Shown: piece after piece, positions 1 to 9,313 of the stretch
Layout of the letters: the number at the start of each line of letters is the position of its first letter
How positions within the stretch are numbered: position 1 is the stretch's first letter
Origin: Bacteroidales bacterium
GTDB lineage: Bacteria > Bacteroidota > Bacteroidia > Bacteroidales > UBA932
Length of the DNA: 64,000 nucleotides
Direction: 5' to 3'
Assembly: GCA_020026355.1 (NCBI GenBank)
Contig: JAHHQP010000003.1
Span: forward strand, 9,692-73,691
The notes under the pieces: generated by a model
Told to the model about the DNA's origin: nothing
Database searches by the model: none
What the model saw: the letters and a program-made list of their open reading frames with translations, nothing else
Program-made: the position numbers and the translations under genes

Positions 1-2
1 AC

Positions 3-791
3 ATGTTCGCCGGAGCCGTCGTACTTCCGGGTACCGCCCAGATCTACAACAAGGATTACTGGAAACTGCCGATCATCTATGGAGGTATCGGTGTCTGTGC
101 CGGACTCGGTGGCCATTATCTCCATCAGTACAACAAATCCGTGAAGGCCTACGAACAATGGTTCAAGGGGGTTCCGAACAACATGAACCTGACCATCGAC
201 CCGCGACCGCAGATCAACTACAGCGCGAAGAAGGCCGGAACCTGGCTGATGGTCGGCGCAGGACTGATCTATTGGGGTTCCCTCATGGACGGTGTCATCT
301 CCTACCAGAGTGACCGCACTCCTCTGCCTGGCCGTGCGACCCTCTACTCCATCCTCCTGCCTGGTCTTGGACAGGCCTACAACGGAGAATACTGGAAAAT
401 ACCGATCTATTGGGGCGGTCTGGCCGTTGCGGGAAGCTTCCTCTACAATAACAATGTAAACTACTTGAGATTCAAACGCATACATAACGAAGCGACTAAT
501 CCGGACAGCGGCTACAATCAGAACATTTCCGCTGAAACCGCCAAATGGTACCGCGATGTCTACAGGCGATACCGGGATTATTCCATCCTGGCCACGACCT
601 TGGTCTATCTGCTGCAGGTGATCGACGCCAACGTCTTTTCCTACATGCACGATTTCGATGTGAGCGACGACATTTCCATGGCTGTGGAACCGACCATCAT
701 CACGCCTGATCCAAATGCGAATGCGTTGAACCGCTCCACGACACCCGGCGTCAGCAATGCGGTCGGACTCAGGATCGGATTCAGATTTTAA
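3..791 (+). CDS. DUF5683 domain membrane protein, 5' end outside window
   Basis: The reading frame is open from the window edge, and the first ATG (position 3) falls inside a conserved motif, so the true start lies upstream and this is a C-terminal part (262 residues seen). The motif LPGxxQIYNxxYWKxPI occurs twice: residues 8-24 (LPGTAQIYNKDYWKLPI) and again near residue 119 (LPGLGQAYNGEYWKIPI). Each copy is followed by a hydrophobic stretch, so the protein looks like an internally duplicated membrane protein. This pattern is typical of the Bacteroidota DUF5683 family, whose function is unknown. It sits 14 bases before an MltD-like lytic transglycosylase gene, an arrangement familiar in Bacteroidales, where it often follows parB. 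A cell-envelope role is inference. Confidence 0.8.
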   Translation: MFAGAVVLPGTAQIYNKDYWKLPIIYGGIGVCAGLGGHYLHQYNKSVKAYEQWFKGVPNNMNLTIDPRPQINYSAKKAGTWLMVGAGLIYWGSLMDGVISYQSDRTPLPGRATLYSILLPGLGQAYNGEYWKIPIYWGGLAVAGSFLYNNNVNYLRFKRIHNEATNPDSGYNQNISAETAKWYRDVYRRYRDYSILATTLVYLLQVIDANVFSYMHDFDVSDDISMAVEPTIITPDPNANALNRSTTPGVSNAVGLRIGFRF

Positions 792-805
792 AAACTGATA
801 CATAA

Positions 806-2485
806 ATGAGATTCATGAAGATTGTCGCAGCCGCCACGGCGGTTGCCCTTGCAGGAACCTGCGCTTCCGTGGAAATGCAGGCCACCACGAGGAAGAGAGA
901 AAAAAGCAAGAACAAGAAAGAATTGCTTCAGGAGAACAAGATCCTGAAGGACAGTCTGGAACAGATGAAGCTGCGGTTGGAGAAATGCGAGGAGCAGCTC
1001 GCTGCGACCAACCATGTCGCAGAAGAACTCGCCGGCATCTATGAGGAGCCCGACACGCTCGGACCGGAAACCATCGAATACACGGCAGAAGTCTCCGACA
1101 GCCTGTACAATGCCTGGATTCTCCAGAAAATGGTCACGGAAGATGATCTTCCGAAATACAATATGGATTCCGTCCGCTTCGAGTCCAATGTTCCGGATTC
1201 CGTCTATATCGAAAGAATCTGTAAAATGAGTTCCTTCATCACGCTACCGTACAACGACATCGTGAAGAACTACATCATCCTCTACTCCGAGAAAATGCAC
1301 AAGAACATGCCGAAAGTGCTCGGACTGGCAGAATACTATATGCCGATCTTCGAAGAGATCTTCAACCGCTATGGTATGCCGGAAGAACTGAAGGCTATGG
1401 CCGTCATCGAGTCCATGCTCAATCCGACCGCTGAATCCCGCGCCGGTGCGAAAGGCATGTGGCAGTTCATGTACGGTACCGCTAAACTCTACGGTCTGAC
1501 GATCAACTCCTTCGTGGACGAACGTCTGGATCCGGTGAAATCCTGCGAGGCCGCCGCACGCTACCTGAAAGACAGCTATGAGATCTTCGGAGACTGGAAC
1601 CTGGCCATCGCTTCCTACAACTGCGGCGCCGGAAACGTCAACAAAGCCATCCGCAGAAGCGGAGGGAAAAGAGCCTTCTGGGACATCTACCCGTACCTGC
1701 CCCGCGAGACCAGAGGTTATGTACCGGCCTTCGTCGGCGCCCTCTATACCATGAGGTATTACAAGGAACACGGCATAGAGCCGGTCAGCACAGGTCTTCC
1801 GGCTGCCGTCGACACCTTCAAGATCAACAAGATGCTGCACTTCAAACAATTGAGCGAATACGCCGGCATCCCGCACGACCAGGTGAAGAACCTCAACCCG
1901 CAATACCGCCACGACATCGTTCCGGGAAACGAGAAGGAATACATCCTCCGCATTCCATACCAGTATTCCAGCGACTTCGTCGACCACGAAGACTCCCTCT
2001 ACAGCTACAAGGCTGACATGTTCTTCAATCCGGTCACGATCAAGAAGATCAAGGATGGAGGAGACGGACAGCGCATCATCTACCGTGTGAAGAGCGGAGA
2101 TGTCCTCGGCAAGATTGCTCTGCGCAATCGCTGTTCCGTTTCCCAGATCAAACGTTGGAACAACCTGAAAAGCAACAACATCCGTGTCGGACAACGACTC
2201 GTCCTCTATCGCGGTGGAAGCGGAGCTCCAGTCTCGACCAGTTCCTCATCCAGCACGAAGAAAAGCAGTACGGCCGCTACTTCCACGAAGAACGTGACGA
2301 AGAAGCAGACCTCCAGACCTGTCGACAAGAACGCTGCCTATACCTGGTACACCATCAAAAGCGGTGAATCCCTGTATATGATCGCGAAAAGATATCCGGG
2401 GGTCAGCGCCCAGAACATCATGGACTTCAACGGCATCAGTACCAACGTGAAGCCAGGCATGAAGATCAAGATTCCCGAAATCTAG
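806..2485 (+). CDS. mltD: Membrane-bound lytic murein transglycosylase (MltD-like) with two LysM domains
   Basis: Predicted lytic transglycosylase that cleaves peptidoglycan glycan strands in the periplasm, leaving 1,6-anhydro-muramoyl ends. The 559-residue protein has an N-terminal hydrophobic export signal (about 1-26), a charged, probably coiled-coil segment (about 30-70), an SLT catalytic domain (about 175-325) with the ES catalytic motif at Glu202 (AVIESMLNP), a GAKGMWQF segment and an ASYNCGAGNV segment, then two C-terminal LysM repeats (about 425-472 and 512-559) that bind glycan. A Ser/Thr/Lys-rich linker separates the LysM repeats. No clear lipobox is visible, so anchoring is uncertain. 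It follows the DUF5683 gene closely and ends with an intrinsic terminator at 2509-2537. The family call is firm; the exact symbol is by resemblance. Confidence 0.9.
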   Translation: MRFMKIVAAATAVALAGTCASVEMQATTRKREKSKNKKELLQENKILKDSLEQMKLRLEKCEEQLAATNHVAEELAGIYEEPDTLGPETIEYTAEVSDSLYNAWILQKMVTEDDLPKYNMDSVRFESNVPDSVYIERICKMSSFITLPYNDIVKNYIILYSEKMHKNMPKVLGLAEYYMPIFEEIFNRYGMPEELKAMAVIESMLNPTAESRAGAKGMWQFMYGTAKLYGLTINSFVDERLDPVKSCEAAARYLKDSYEIFGDWNLAIASYNCGAGNVNKAIRRSGGKRAFWDIYPYLPRETRGYVPAFVGALYTMRYYKEHGIEPVSTGLPAAVDTFKINKMLHFKQLSEYAGIPHDQVKNLNPQYRHDIVPGNEKEYILRIPYQYSSDFVDHEDSLYSYKADMFFNPVTIKKIKDGGDGQRIIYRVKSGDVLGKIALRNRCSVSQIKRWNNLKSNNIRVGQRLVLYRGGSGAPVSTSSSSSTKKSSTAATSTKNVTKKQTSRPVDKNAAYTWYTIKSGESLYMIAKRYPGVSAQNIMDFNGISTNVKPGMKIKIPEI

Positions 2486-4269
2486 AATCGGAACGCACAC
2501 CATAGTTTAAGCCCGGCCTTGCCGGGCTTTCTTCTTTCATCTCGATACCAGAAAGTGAAATTTCCCTTCACCCCCAGCGCACACCATCCTGCAAGCTCTG
2601 CGCGAAAAAAAAGCGAGGTCCACCCTCCCCGTCCGCAGTAGGCCGGCACCGAGAAGGACAAGGGGAAATCCCGTTCATAAGCATAGATCCGGTCCGACCA
2701 ATGATCGGCCCGAAAGAAACTTTGACGGAAATGAAGACTACCCCAAGACGGTTTCCAGATCCCTTCCGCATATATCAGGAAAGAAAAGTCCTCGCTGTAC
2801 TGGAAATGAGTCCGGACCGCCGTTTCCCAGAAAGTCCGGACATGGCGGATATCAAAGCGCAGTTCATTGCGCAGCTTGAAGGCTGCATACCGAGAAGGTT
2901 TTCCAAGCAGATTTCCTCTTTCCTTGATTGAATGCCGGACAGCAAGCTGCCAGGAAGAAATCGGACAGAAGACATAGGTCAATGAGGAACGGGCCTGCCA
3001 GTCCCCGGCTTCCAAGGTCCGGAGCGCAGCCGGATGCCAGGCGAAATCCGCCGAGAACATGAGGGCATGCAGACGGTCGGAGGAACGGAAATCTACCGTC
3101 AGAAGAGCGCCAGCCTCATTTTCATGATGATAGACCGGACCGGATACCGGAGAATAGCCGGGAGCATGATAATGTCCGGAACAGGCCAGAACGACCTGCT
3201 CCCCTAAAGGTTGACGGAAGCCCGATACGACAGCCGGGCGCAGCGCGGACCAGTCCACTGCAACCTCTCCGAAAATATCGGTTCCTCTGATACAGGCCGA
3301 GAAGTCCACGGAAGAGGCCACCCTCGGTCTGCCCGGCCTTCCCGTCTGCACGACGATACTGTGTCCAGACCGGACCTGCCGTCCGAACCAAGACAGATTC
3401 AAGGCTGGCAGCAGAGAGGGACCGCCGGAATCCGCCTCCGGAAAGGACAGGGCACCAGTCAGCTGAAAGTCTCCGAAACCGGCCTTCATCCCGAAGCCGG
3501 CCAAGGCGTTCGTTCCATTGAAGGAGGACGGCAGCGACAGCCCGGATGGATTTCTCAGCACCGTTGCCGTTCCTGCAAGGTTCGTGAAACGGACTCCGTT
3601 CCATAGCAGAAGTCCCTGTCCGAAACGCAGGTTCATGTCTCCGACGATGCAGCCGAAGCGCCGTCTTTGCCAGGACAGAGAAGCCGTCAAGTCGACCGGA
3701 AGGACAGCCTTTCCTGTTTCCGGCCATGAAGTTCCTAACCGGATGCTCCACCCACCCAGATCATCCGCCGCATAGCGCAAGGCTGCCCGTCCGCCCGTGG
3801 AAACCGGCGAACTTCCCTGCCAGGACAATCCCCCTTTCAGCTGCAGCTGATGCCGCGCCCTTTTCTGCATCGGCAACCGGTCCCCCGGCAAGGAAAAGTC
3901 CAGAAAAACAGCATAGGAAGCGACCAGTTCCGGACGGAAGCCGTCCACCTGTCCCAATTCCAACGCCGAGAGCAAGGGACCGGTCCTTTCCAGATAATCC
4001 TGCAGGGCGGCGACCTGATAAGAGGTGAACAGGACGCATGCCCTGAGTTCCTCCGGCGCGGCTCCATTGACCTTTAAAGGACGACTTGCCAGTTTCTGGA
4101 ATTCCAGCATCCGCTCTTCCCCCACCTCTTCGGGAGAAGAAACACCGGTAAGCCGGCAGACCACCGATTCCAGATCAGGAGGAAGACGGGGACTTTCCAA
4201 GGACGGGAAAGTCTCCGGGACAAGCGACGGAAGCAGGAAGAAAATGTTAAGCAGGAAAATCATCAGCAT
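2482..4269 (-). CDS. Helix-hairpin-helix/outer-membrane beta-barrel family protein
   Basis: A 595-residue exported protein using the ATG at 4269 (a GTG at 4275 would add two residues). A hydrophobic signal sequence is followed by a short helical region (about residues 30-115) resembling the ComEA-like helix-hairpin-helix module found at the N-terminus of a Bacteroidota family. The rest consists of alternating hydrophobic/polar strands with many Gly and aromatic residues (for example LRFGQGLLLWNG). It ends in Phe-Arg-Phe, a terminal aromatic consistent with BamA-dependent barrel insertion. Its 3' end overlaps the convergent mltD stop by 4 bases and contains the mltD terminator. Several Trp/Phe-rich strands suggest about 16-20 beta strands, but this is an estimate. 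Function unknown; an outer-membrane location is inference. Confidence 0.7.
   Translation of the reverse strand: MLMIFLLNIFFLLPSLVPETFPSLESPRLPPDLESVVCRLTGVSSPEEVGEERMLEFQKLASRPLKVNGAAPEELRACVLFTSYQVAALQDYLERTGPLLSALELGQVDGFRPELVASYAVFLDFSLPGDRLPMQKRARHQLQLKGGLSWQGSSPVSTGGRAALRYAADDLGGWSIRLGTSWPETGKAVLPVDLTASLSWQRRRFGCIVGDMNLRFGQGLLLWNGVRFTNLAGTATVLRNPSGLSLPSSFNGTNALAGFGMKAGFGDFQLTGALSFPEADSGGPSLLPALNLSWFGRQVRSGHSIVVQTGRPGRPRVASSVDFSACIRGTDIFGEVAVDWSALRPAVVSGFRQPLGEQVVLACSGHYHAPGYSPVSGPVYHHENEAGALLTVDFRSSDRLHALMFSADFAWHPAALRTLEAGDWQARSSLTYVFCPISSWQLAVRHSIKERGNLLGKPSRYAAFKLRNELRFDIRHVRTFWETAVRTHFQYSEDFSFLIYAEGIWKPSWGSLHFRQSFFRADHWSDRIYAYERDFPLSFSVPAYCGRGGWTSLFFRAELAGWCALGVKGNFTFWYRDERRKPGKAGLKLWCAFRF
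2509..2537 (+). terminator. Intrinsic terminator of mltD
   Basis: A perfect stem (GCCCGGC 2511-2517, loop CTT, GCCGGGC 2521-2527), extended by flanking AA/TT pairs, is followed by a T-rich tract to 2537. It lies 24 bases past the mltD stop. It is embedded in the last codons of the convergent gene on the minus strand. Confidence 0.85.
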
Positions 4270-4372
4270 AACCACAGTTTTTTGACCGGCAGCAAATTAA
4301 AACCTTCGGAACAATTTGAATTCAAGAAAAATATAAACAGGAATTAAATTTCTTTTTTTTAAAGTTTCATAG

Positions 4373-4380
4373 TAATTTTG
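4373..4380 (+). promoter_or_regulatory. -7 element of hpt operon promoter
   Basis: TAATTTTG matches the Bacteroidota -7 consensus TAnnTTTG, 20 bases before the hpt ATG. The -33 position carries a T-rich run rather than a clean TTTG. Confidence 0.65.
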
Positions 4381-4400
4381 CATCTTAAACGTTCAGTCTT

Positions 4401-4943
4401 ATGGAAAGAATCACATTACATGACAAGTCATTCGTTCCGTACATCCCGTACGAAAAGATAATGTCCTCCATCGATGCTGTCGCCGACAAGATCAACGCCG
4501 ACTTCAAAGACACTGATGAGATCCCTGTATTGCTCTGCGTACTCAACGGCTCCATCATGTTCACATCTGAAATCATGAAACGCCTGGAATTCGATTGCGA
4601 GCTGGTATCCACCAGACTCTCATCCTATACTGGAACCTCAAGCAGCGGCAACGTGAAGCAAGCGCTCGGCCTGACGGCAGACATTTCCGGCAAGACCGTC
4701 ATCGTCATCGAAGATATCGTCGATACCGGAAACACCATCGTGGAACTGGACCATATCCTGAAAGAGAAAGGAGCGAAGGACATCAGGATGTGTACCATGC
4801 TGCTGAAACCGGATGTCTATGACAAGGACATCAGGCTGGATTACGTGGCAATGGAGATCGACAATTCGTTCATTGTCGGCTTCGGACTGGATTACAATCA
4901 GCTAGGTAGAAATTACAAGGATATCTACATCCTTGAAAAGTAG
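4401..4943 (+). CDS. hpt: Hypoxanthine phosphoribosyltransferase
   Basis: Purine salvage enzyme that transfers the phosphoribosyl group of PRPP to hypoxanthine or guanine, giving IMP or GMP in the cytosol. The 180-residue length fits the family. The PRPP-binding signature is clear (VIVIEDIVDTGNTI, about residues 101-114), and an early catalytic-loop segment (RLSSYTGTSSSG) is present. It is the first gene of an operon with adk, obgE and a PAP2 phosphatase, an order common in Bacteroidota. The stop codon overlaps the region of the adk start. Transcription most likely begins just after the TAATTTTG box at 4373-4380. Confidence 0.95.
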   Translation: MERITLHDKSFVPYIPYEKIMSSIDAVADKINADFKDTDEIPVLLCVLNGSIMFTSEIMKRLEFDCELVSTRLSSYTGTSSSGNVKQALGLTADISGKTVIVIEDIVDTGNTIVELDHILKEKGAKDIRMCTMLLKPDVYDKDIRLDYVAMEIDNSFIVGFGLDYNQLGRNYKDIYILEK

Positions 4944-4951
4944 TGAAGAAA

Positions 4952-5524
4952 ATGAAATACTTTATCCTTTTCGGCCCTCCGGGAGCAGGCAAAGGCACCC
5001 AGGCCACTGCAATGGCAGAAAATTACAATCTCAAACACATTTCCACAGGAGAACTTCTCCGCAACGAGATCGCTGAAGGCACAGAGCTCGGCAAGAAAGC
5101 GAACGATCTGATCACCAGAGGCTGCTTCGTTCCGGATGAGGTCGTCGTAGGAATGATCAGATCCGTCTTCGAGAAAGTGAAAGACGTGGACGGATTCCTG
5201 CTTGACGGTTTTCCAAGAACAGTCAGCCAGGCTGAAACTCTGGACCAGATGCTCGCAGAGCGTCAGGAAGCAGTGACCGGCATCGTGTCCATCATGATTC
5301 CGGATGAGATGATCAAAGCCAGAATCCGCCACAGAGCAGAGATCGAAGGCCGTGCTGATGATGCCAGCGAAGACACCATCAACAACAGGATCAGCACTTA
5401 CCACGAGAAGACCGAACCGCTGATCGCTTTCTATGAGAAGCAGGGCAAATACCACGAGATCGACGGTACTGGTACTATCGAAGAAGTAAAGAACAACATC
5501 CACAAATTGATGGAGACCCTCTAG
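4952..5524 (+). CDS. adk: Adenylate kinase
   Basis: Interconverts ATP plus AMP with two ADP. The P-loop [10 protein letters not shown] lies close to the N-terminus, followed by the AMP-binding segment STGELLRNE and the DGFPRT motif. The LID is short and lacks the four zinc-binding cysteines, as in the short bacterial type. The start is ambiguous: an in-frame GTG at 4943 overlaps the hpt stop, but the ATG at 4952 gives the usual N-terminus ([13 protein letters not shown], 190 residues) and is preferred. It is tightly spaced after hpt and 26 bases before obgE, so it is probably co-transcribed. Confidence 0.95.
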   Translation: MKYFILFGPPGAGKGTQATAMAENYNLKHISTGELLRNEIAEGTELGKKANDLITRGCFVPDEVVVGMIRSVFEKVKDVDGFLLDGFPRTVSQAETLDQMLAERQEAVTGIVSIMIPDEMIKARIRHRAEIEGRADDASEDTINNRISTYHEKTEPLIAFYEKQGKYHEIDGTGTIEEVKNNIHKLMETL

Positions 5525-5550
5525 AGGTCTTCACCGAATGCAATACCCCT

Positions 5551-6552
5551 ATGGCAGACAGCAACTTCATTGATTACGTAAAGATTTACTGCCGTTCCGG
5601 TAACGGTGGCGCAGGCTCCATGCATCTGCGCAGAGAGAAGTATATCCCTAAAGGAGGTCCGGACGGAGGTGACGGTGGCCGCGGAGGTCATGTCATCCTG
5701 CGTGCGAACCCGCAGTTCTGGACATTGATCCACCTGAAATACCGCAAGCACATCATGGCAGAGCATGGTGCGGCCGGCAGCGGAAACAATGCCACCGGTA
5801 AGAACGGTCAGGACGTCTATCTGGACGTTCCGCTCGGAACTGTAGCCAAAGATGCCGAGACAGGAGAAGTCCTGTTCGAACTGGTAGAAGCCGGAGAAGA
5901 GAAAATCCTGGTGAAAGGTGGTCGTGGAGGTCTGGGCAATTCCAACTTCAAGACGGCTACGAACCAGACTCCTCGCTACGCCCAGCCGGGCGAACCGTAC
6001 CAGGAAGGATGGTTCATCCTTGAACTGAAGCTGCTGGCAGACGTCGGTCTGGTCGGTTTCCCTAATGCCGGTAAATCCACTCTGCTGTCCACCGTATCAG
6101 CAGCCCGTCCGAAGATAGCGGACTATGCCTTCACCACATTGGAGCCGAACCTCGGCATCGTCAGCTATTATGACGACCAGTCTTTCGTGATGGCGGATAT
6201 TCCGGGAATCATCGAGGGGGCCCACGAAGGAAGAGGCATCGGCATGCGCTTCCTCAGGCACATCGAACGCAACTCCGTGCTGCTGTTCATGGTCGCTGCC
6301 GATGAAGACGATATTGCAAAAGGATATGAAGTGCTCCTCAACGAGCTGAAGGAATACAATCCGGAACTGCTGGTGAAAGACCGTGTGCTGGCCGTCACCA
6401 AGGCAGACATGCTGGATGAGCAGCTCAAGCAGGAGATTGAACCGACACTTCCGGCAGATATCCCTCACCTGTTCATTTCATCATTTACAGGCGAAGGCAT
6501 CAAAGAGCTGAAAGACATGCTCTGGGAAGCGTTGCACGAAGCAAACGAGTAG
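5551..6552 (+). CDS. obgE: GTPase Obg/CgtA
   Basis: Essential ribosome-associated GTPase that acts in 50S subunit assembly and stress signalling. The 333-residue protein has the glycine-rich Obg fold at the N-terminus ([12 protein letters not shown] near residue 34), then a G domain with G1 GFPNAGKST (about 170), G3 [12 protein letters not shown], and the TKAD G4 motif. It has no long C-terminal extension, as in many Bacteroidota. It is third in the hpt operon, and the downstream PAP2 gene begins 3 bases after its stop. Confidence 0.95.
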   Translation: MADSNFIDYVKIYCRSGNGGAGSMHLRREKYIPKGGPDGGDGGRGGHVILRANPQFWTLIHLKYRKHIMAEHGAAGSGNNATGKNGQDVYLDVPLGTVAKDAETGEVLFELVEAGEEKILVKGGRGGLGNSNFKTATNQTPRYAQPGEPYQEGWFILELKLLADVGLVGFPNAGKSTLLSTVSAARPKIADYAFTTLEPNLGIVSYYDDQSFVMADIPGIIEGAHEGRGIGMRFLRHIERNSVLLFMVAADEDDIAKGYEVLLNELKEYNPELLVKDRVLAVTKADMLDEQLKQEIEPTLPADIPHLFISSFTGEGIKELKDMLWEALHEANE

Positions 6553-6555
6553 TTT

Positions 6556-7143
6556 ATGTTCTGGCAGACCGTACACGAAGCTGATCAGCAGCTGACCTTG
6601 ATCATCAACGGTTGGAATTCGCCGTTGAGTGACACGATATGGGCTTTCTTCTCCAACATTCCGGTATGGATACCGATGTATGCCCTGATCATCGCCCTGA
6701 TGTTCTGGAGATTGGGATGGAAGAAGGCACTGATCGCCGTCGCTGCGTTCGTGCTGACCTTCGGTTTCTGCGATCAGTTCTCGAACCTGATCAAGGACGC
6801 GGTGGAAAGACTGCGGCCGGTAAACGATGCATTCATGAAACTCAACGGTCTCCATATCCTGGAGACCGGCGGAGGTTTCAGCTTCTTCTCTGCCCATGCC
6901 GCCAATTCATTCGGTCTGGCCATGGGATGTTTCCAGATGCTGAAAGAAGACAAGAGCACAGGCATCATGATCTTCAAGATCTGGATGTTCACTTGGGCGA
7001 CCCTGGTCGCTGTCAGCCGCATCTTCGTCGGCAAACATTACCTGGGCGACGTCCTGGTCGGTACGATGGTCGGCCTGCTGGCCGGCTGGGCAATAGCCGG
7101 CATCGGCCGTCTCTGCATCAGAAAGTGGATCACAAGACACTGA
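6556..7143 (+). CDS. PAP2-family membrane phosphatase
   Basis: A 195-residue integral membrane phosphatase of the type-2 phosphatidic acid phosphatase superfamily. The three family motifs are visible: KX6RP (KDAVERLRP, about residue 81), a variant of PSGH reading FSAHA (the usual Pro-Ser-Gly-His becomes Ser-Ala-His), and SRX5HX3D (SRIFVGKHYLGD). Five to six hydrophobic segments are present. Likely substrates are undecaprenyl diphosphate or another lipid phosphate, which would link it to cell-wall carrier recycling, but the sequence does not settle this. It follows obgE by 3 bases and overlaps the convergent murF by 14 bases. Confidence 0.85.
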   Translation: MFWQTVHEADQQLTLIINGWNSPLSDTIWAFFSNIPVWIPMYALIIALMFWRLGWKKALIAVAAFVLTFGFCDQFSNLIKDAVERLRPVNDAFMKLNGLHILETGGGFSFFSAHAANSFGLAMGCFQMLKEDKSTGIMIFKIWMFTWATLVAVSRIFVGKHYLGDVLVGTMVGLLAGWAIAGIGRLCIRKWITRH

Positions 7144-8587
7144 TCACGTTTTCCATCCGGATTCCCCGGGACCCTTTCACAAGAATCACATAGCCCTCAG
7201 GGGCATCTTCCTGCAGGAATTCCGCCAATTGTGCGGAATCCGCGAACCACCAGACCAGGCTGTCTCCGATAAAGATCTGGAGCGGTGCCTCTACGGAGAA
7301 TTCGTCCTCATTGGCCTGAAGTTTCCAGAGTGCCTTGCCGAACTCCTCTCCGACGAGCGCCAGTTCTTCAAGTCCCGATTCCAGGGCTTTCTCCACGATT
7401 TTCATATGTTCAGCGACAGATTCCGCACCCAGCTCGAGCATGTCGCCCAGCAGGGCCATCTTCGCCTCCGCCTTGATGGCGGCAAAGTTCGCCAGAGCGG
7501 CTTCCATGCTGGTCGGATTCGCGTTGTAGGCATCCACGATCAAGGTATTCCGCCCGGTCCGCGTCATCTGTGAACGGTTGTTCTGCGGAACATAAGCCTC
7601 GATGGCTTTCACCGCCTCATCCAGAGAAACGCCGAAATGCTGGCCGACGGCAATGGCCGCCATCACGTTGTCCGCATTATAAGCCCCGACAAGGTGGGTA
7701 TTGATGATCCGTGCATTTTCCAGTCCCTCCCCCACAGCGGAATGGTGAAGATCCTCCGTAGCGAGCAAAGTGCCGCGCACCGGCTGTCCCTGCAGGTCCT
7801 CAGGCACAGCGATCCTCAGGAAAGGATGTTCCGCCGAAGTCTCCAGTACCTTCGCCCCCTGTGCCTTCAGACCGTAAGCTACGGTATTGAGGTCCGCACG
7901 CAAGGAAGCCATCTCCACGAGATGCGGATTGTCCACATTCACGAAAGCGGTATCTCCGGTCCGGTGCAAGGCGTCATAAAGTTCTCCCTTCGTCGCCTTG
8001 ACCCCCTCGAAACTGCCGAAGCCCAGCAGATGGGCCTTGCCGACATTAGTGATGAGTCCGTAGGTCGGCAGCGCGATGTCCACCAGTTCCCTGATGTCTC
8101 CCGGATGGCTGGCACCCATTTCCACGACAGCCAGCTGCGTCTGCTCATTGACACTGAGCAAGGTCAACGGGACCCCGATATTGTTGTTCAGGTTGCCCTG
8201 AGTCGCCGTTACCCGATATTTCGTGCTGAGTACCTCGCGGATCAGCTCCTTAGTCGTCGTCTTGCCGTTCGTTCCGGTCAAGGCAATCACCGTCAATGGC
8301 TTGCCGTCCACCAAGATCATGGAACGGTGGTAGCGAGCCAGGGCCCACAAGGCATGCAGGGTATTCTCCACGACGATGAGCCGGGAATCCCCGGAAGCCG
8401 CCGCCGTGGAATCCTGATTGACCATCGCATAGGCCGCCCCTGCTTCAAGCGCCTGGAGCGCATAAGCGTTTCCATCGAAATTATCTCCTTTCAGGCCAAT
8501 GAAGAACTGACCCTTCTCTATCTTGCGGCTGTCCGTCGTCACGCCGGTACTTGCCTTGAATCTGCTGTAGATTTCCTTGATGTCCAT
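7130..8587 (-). CDS. murF: UDP-N-acetylmuramoyl-tripeptide--D-alanyl-D-alanine ligase
   Basis: Adds D-Ala-D-Ala to the UDP-MurNAc tripeptide, the last cytoplasmic step of peptidoglycan precursor synthesis. At 485 residues the length is normal. The ATP-binding Mur-ligase loop TGTNGKTTT is at about residues 104-112. The middle domain has NNIGVPLTLL and EMGASHPGDI, and the C-terminal domain has DAYNANPTSM. The N-terminal uridine-binding domain has DSRKIEKGQFFIGLKG. It lies 12 bases downstream of dut on the minus strand, and its end overlaps the PAP2 gene. Confidence 0.95.
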   Translation of the reverse strand: MDIKEIYSRFKASTGVTTDSRKIEKGQFFIGLKGDNFDGNAYALQALEAGAAYAMVNQDSTAAASGDSRLIVVENTLHALWALARYHRSMILVDGKPLTVIALTGTNGKTTTKELIREVLSTKYRVTATQGNLNNNIGVPLTLLSVNEQTQLAVVEMGASHPGDIRELVDIALPTYGLITNVGKAHLLGFGSFEGVKATKGELYDALHRTGDTAFVNVDNPHLVEMASLRADLNTVAYGLKAQGAKVLETSAEHPFLRIAVPEDLQGQPVRGTLLATEDLHHSAVGEGLENARIINTHLVGAYNADNVMAAIAVGQHFGVSLDEAVKAIEAYVPQNNRSQMTRTGRNTLIVDAYNANPTSMEAALANFAAIKAEAKMALLGDMLELGAESVAEHMKIVEKALESGLEELALVGEEFGKALWKLQANEDEFSVEAPLQIFIGDSLVWWFADSAQLAEFLQEDAPEGYVILVKGSRGIRMENVISVL

Positions 8588-8599
8588 GATAACTTGCTT

Positions 8600-9034
8600 T
8601 TATTTACGTCCGGTGCTGCCGAAGCCACCCTCACCGCGTTCTGTCTCGTCCAATACCTCGACCTCATCCCAGGCCACCTGTTCATGACGGGCCACGACCA
8701 GCTGAGCGATCCGTTCCCCCGGATTGATGGTGAAGGCCTCGTTGGAAAGATTCACCAGAATGACCTTGATCTCTCCCCGGTAATCCGCATCGATGGTGCC
8801 AGGGCTGTTCAGTACGGAGATCCCGTGCTTGGCGGCAAGACCGCTTCTCGGTCGTACCTGGGCTTCCGTTCCATCCGGAAGCGCGATGAACAATCCGGTA
8901 GGAACCAAAGTTCTTTCCAGTGGTCCGAGCACGACCGGTTCCTGAAGATTCGCTTTCAGGTCCATGCCGGCAGATTTTTCAGTAGCATAAGCTGGTGTCG
9001 GAAAGACCGACTTGTTGACGATTTTCACTTTCAT
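8600..9034 (-). CDS. dut: Deoxyuridine 5'-triphosphate nucleotidohydrolase (dUTPase)
   Basis: Hydrolyses dUTP to dUMP, keeping uracil out of DNA and supplying dTMP synthesis. The start chosen is the ATG at 9034 (MKVKIVNKS), giving 144 residues, the usual size. The open frame continues upstream through the terminator and the tRNA and is not real there. The trimeric dUTPase motifs are all present: [41 protein letters not shown], and the C-terminal [11 protein letters not shown] arm. A TAnnTTTG box at 9091-9098 supplies a promoter. murF follows after 12 bases. Confidence 0.95.
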   Translation of the reverse strand: MKVKIVNKSVFPTPAYATEKSAGMDLKANLQEPVVLGPLERTLVPTGLFIALPDGTEAQVRPRSGLAAKHGISVLNSPGTIDADYRGEIKVILVNLSNEAFTINPGERIAQLVVARHEQVAWDEVEVLDETERGEGGFGSTGRK

Positions 9035-9090
9035 GATTTCAATGTGTCTGATTCCGGCACCATCTGGGCCGGTAAGGATTGCAAAACACG

Positions 9091-9098
9091 CAAAGTTA
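9091..9098 (-). promoter_or_regulatory. -7 element of dut-murF promoter
   Basis: On the minus strand the sequence is TAACTTTG, a match to TAnnTTTG, 56 bases upstream of the dut ATG and downstream of the tRNA terminator. No clear TTTG is seen at -33. Confidence 0.55.
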
Positions 9099-9134
9099 AG
9101 AAAAATCACCGGGATGGAGACGGATCCTGCAACG

Positions 9135-9160
9135 AAAAAAGTCCGCCATGAAAGCGGACT
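9135..9160 (-). terminator. Intrinsic terminator after tRNA-Ala
   Basis: Read on the minus strand, the stem AGTCCGC/GCGGACT (arms 9154-9160 and 9140-9146) with a 7-base loop is followed by six T. It separates the tRNA transcript from dut. Confidence 0.85.
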
Positions 9161-9170
9161 TTGAATTCTG

Positions 9171-9244
9171 TGGAGATAGTCGGAGTCGAACCGACGACCC
9201 TCTGCTTGCAAAGCAGATGCTCTAGCCAACTGAGCTATACCCCC
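9171..9244 (-). tRNA. tRNA-Ala (anticodon TGC)
   Basis: Seventy-four bases fold as a cloverleaf on the minus strand. The acceptor arm GGGGGTA pairs with TATCTCC including two G:U pairs, the D arm begins TAGCTCAGTTGG, the anticodon stem TCTGC/GCAGA flanks the loop TTTGCAA with anticodon TGC, and the T arm GTCGGTTCGACTCCGAC is canonical. The discriminator is A and CCA is not encoded. It has its own promoter (9256-9286) and terminator. Confidence 0.97.
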
Positions 9245-9255
9245 GTTTGCGGATG

Positions 9256-9286
9256 CAAATATGCAATGTTTTTTTCAATTAACAAA
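9256..9286 (-). promoter_or_regulatory. Promoter of tRNA-Ala
   Basis: On the minus strand TTTG (9283-9286) is followed by 19 bases and CATATTTG (9256-9263), one mismatch from TAnnTTTG. It is placed 12 bases upstream of the tRNA 5' end. Confidence 0.7.
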
Positions 9287-9313
9287 AAAAATGTGCACGA
9301 TCCGCCAGAAAAT

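Noticed and set aside
7637..9151. Open frame of 504 codons antisense to murF and dut
   Set aside because: Spans two genes with clear motifs on the minus strand and has no domain signal.
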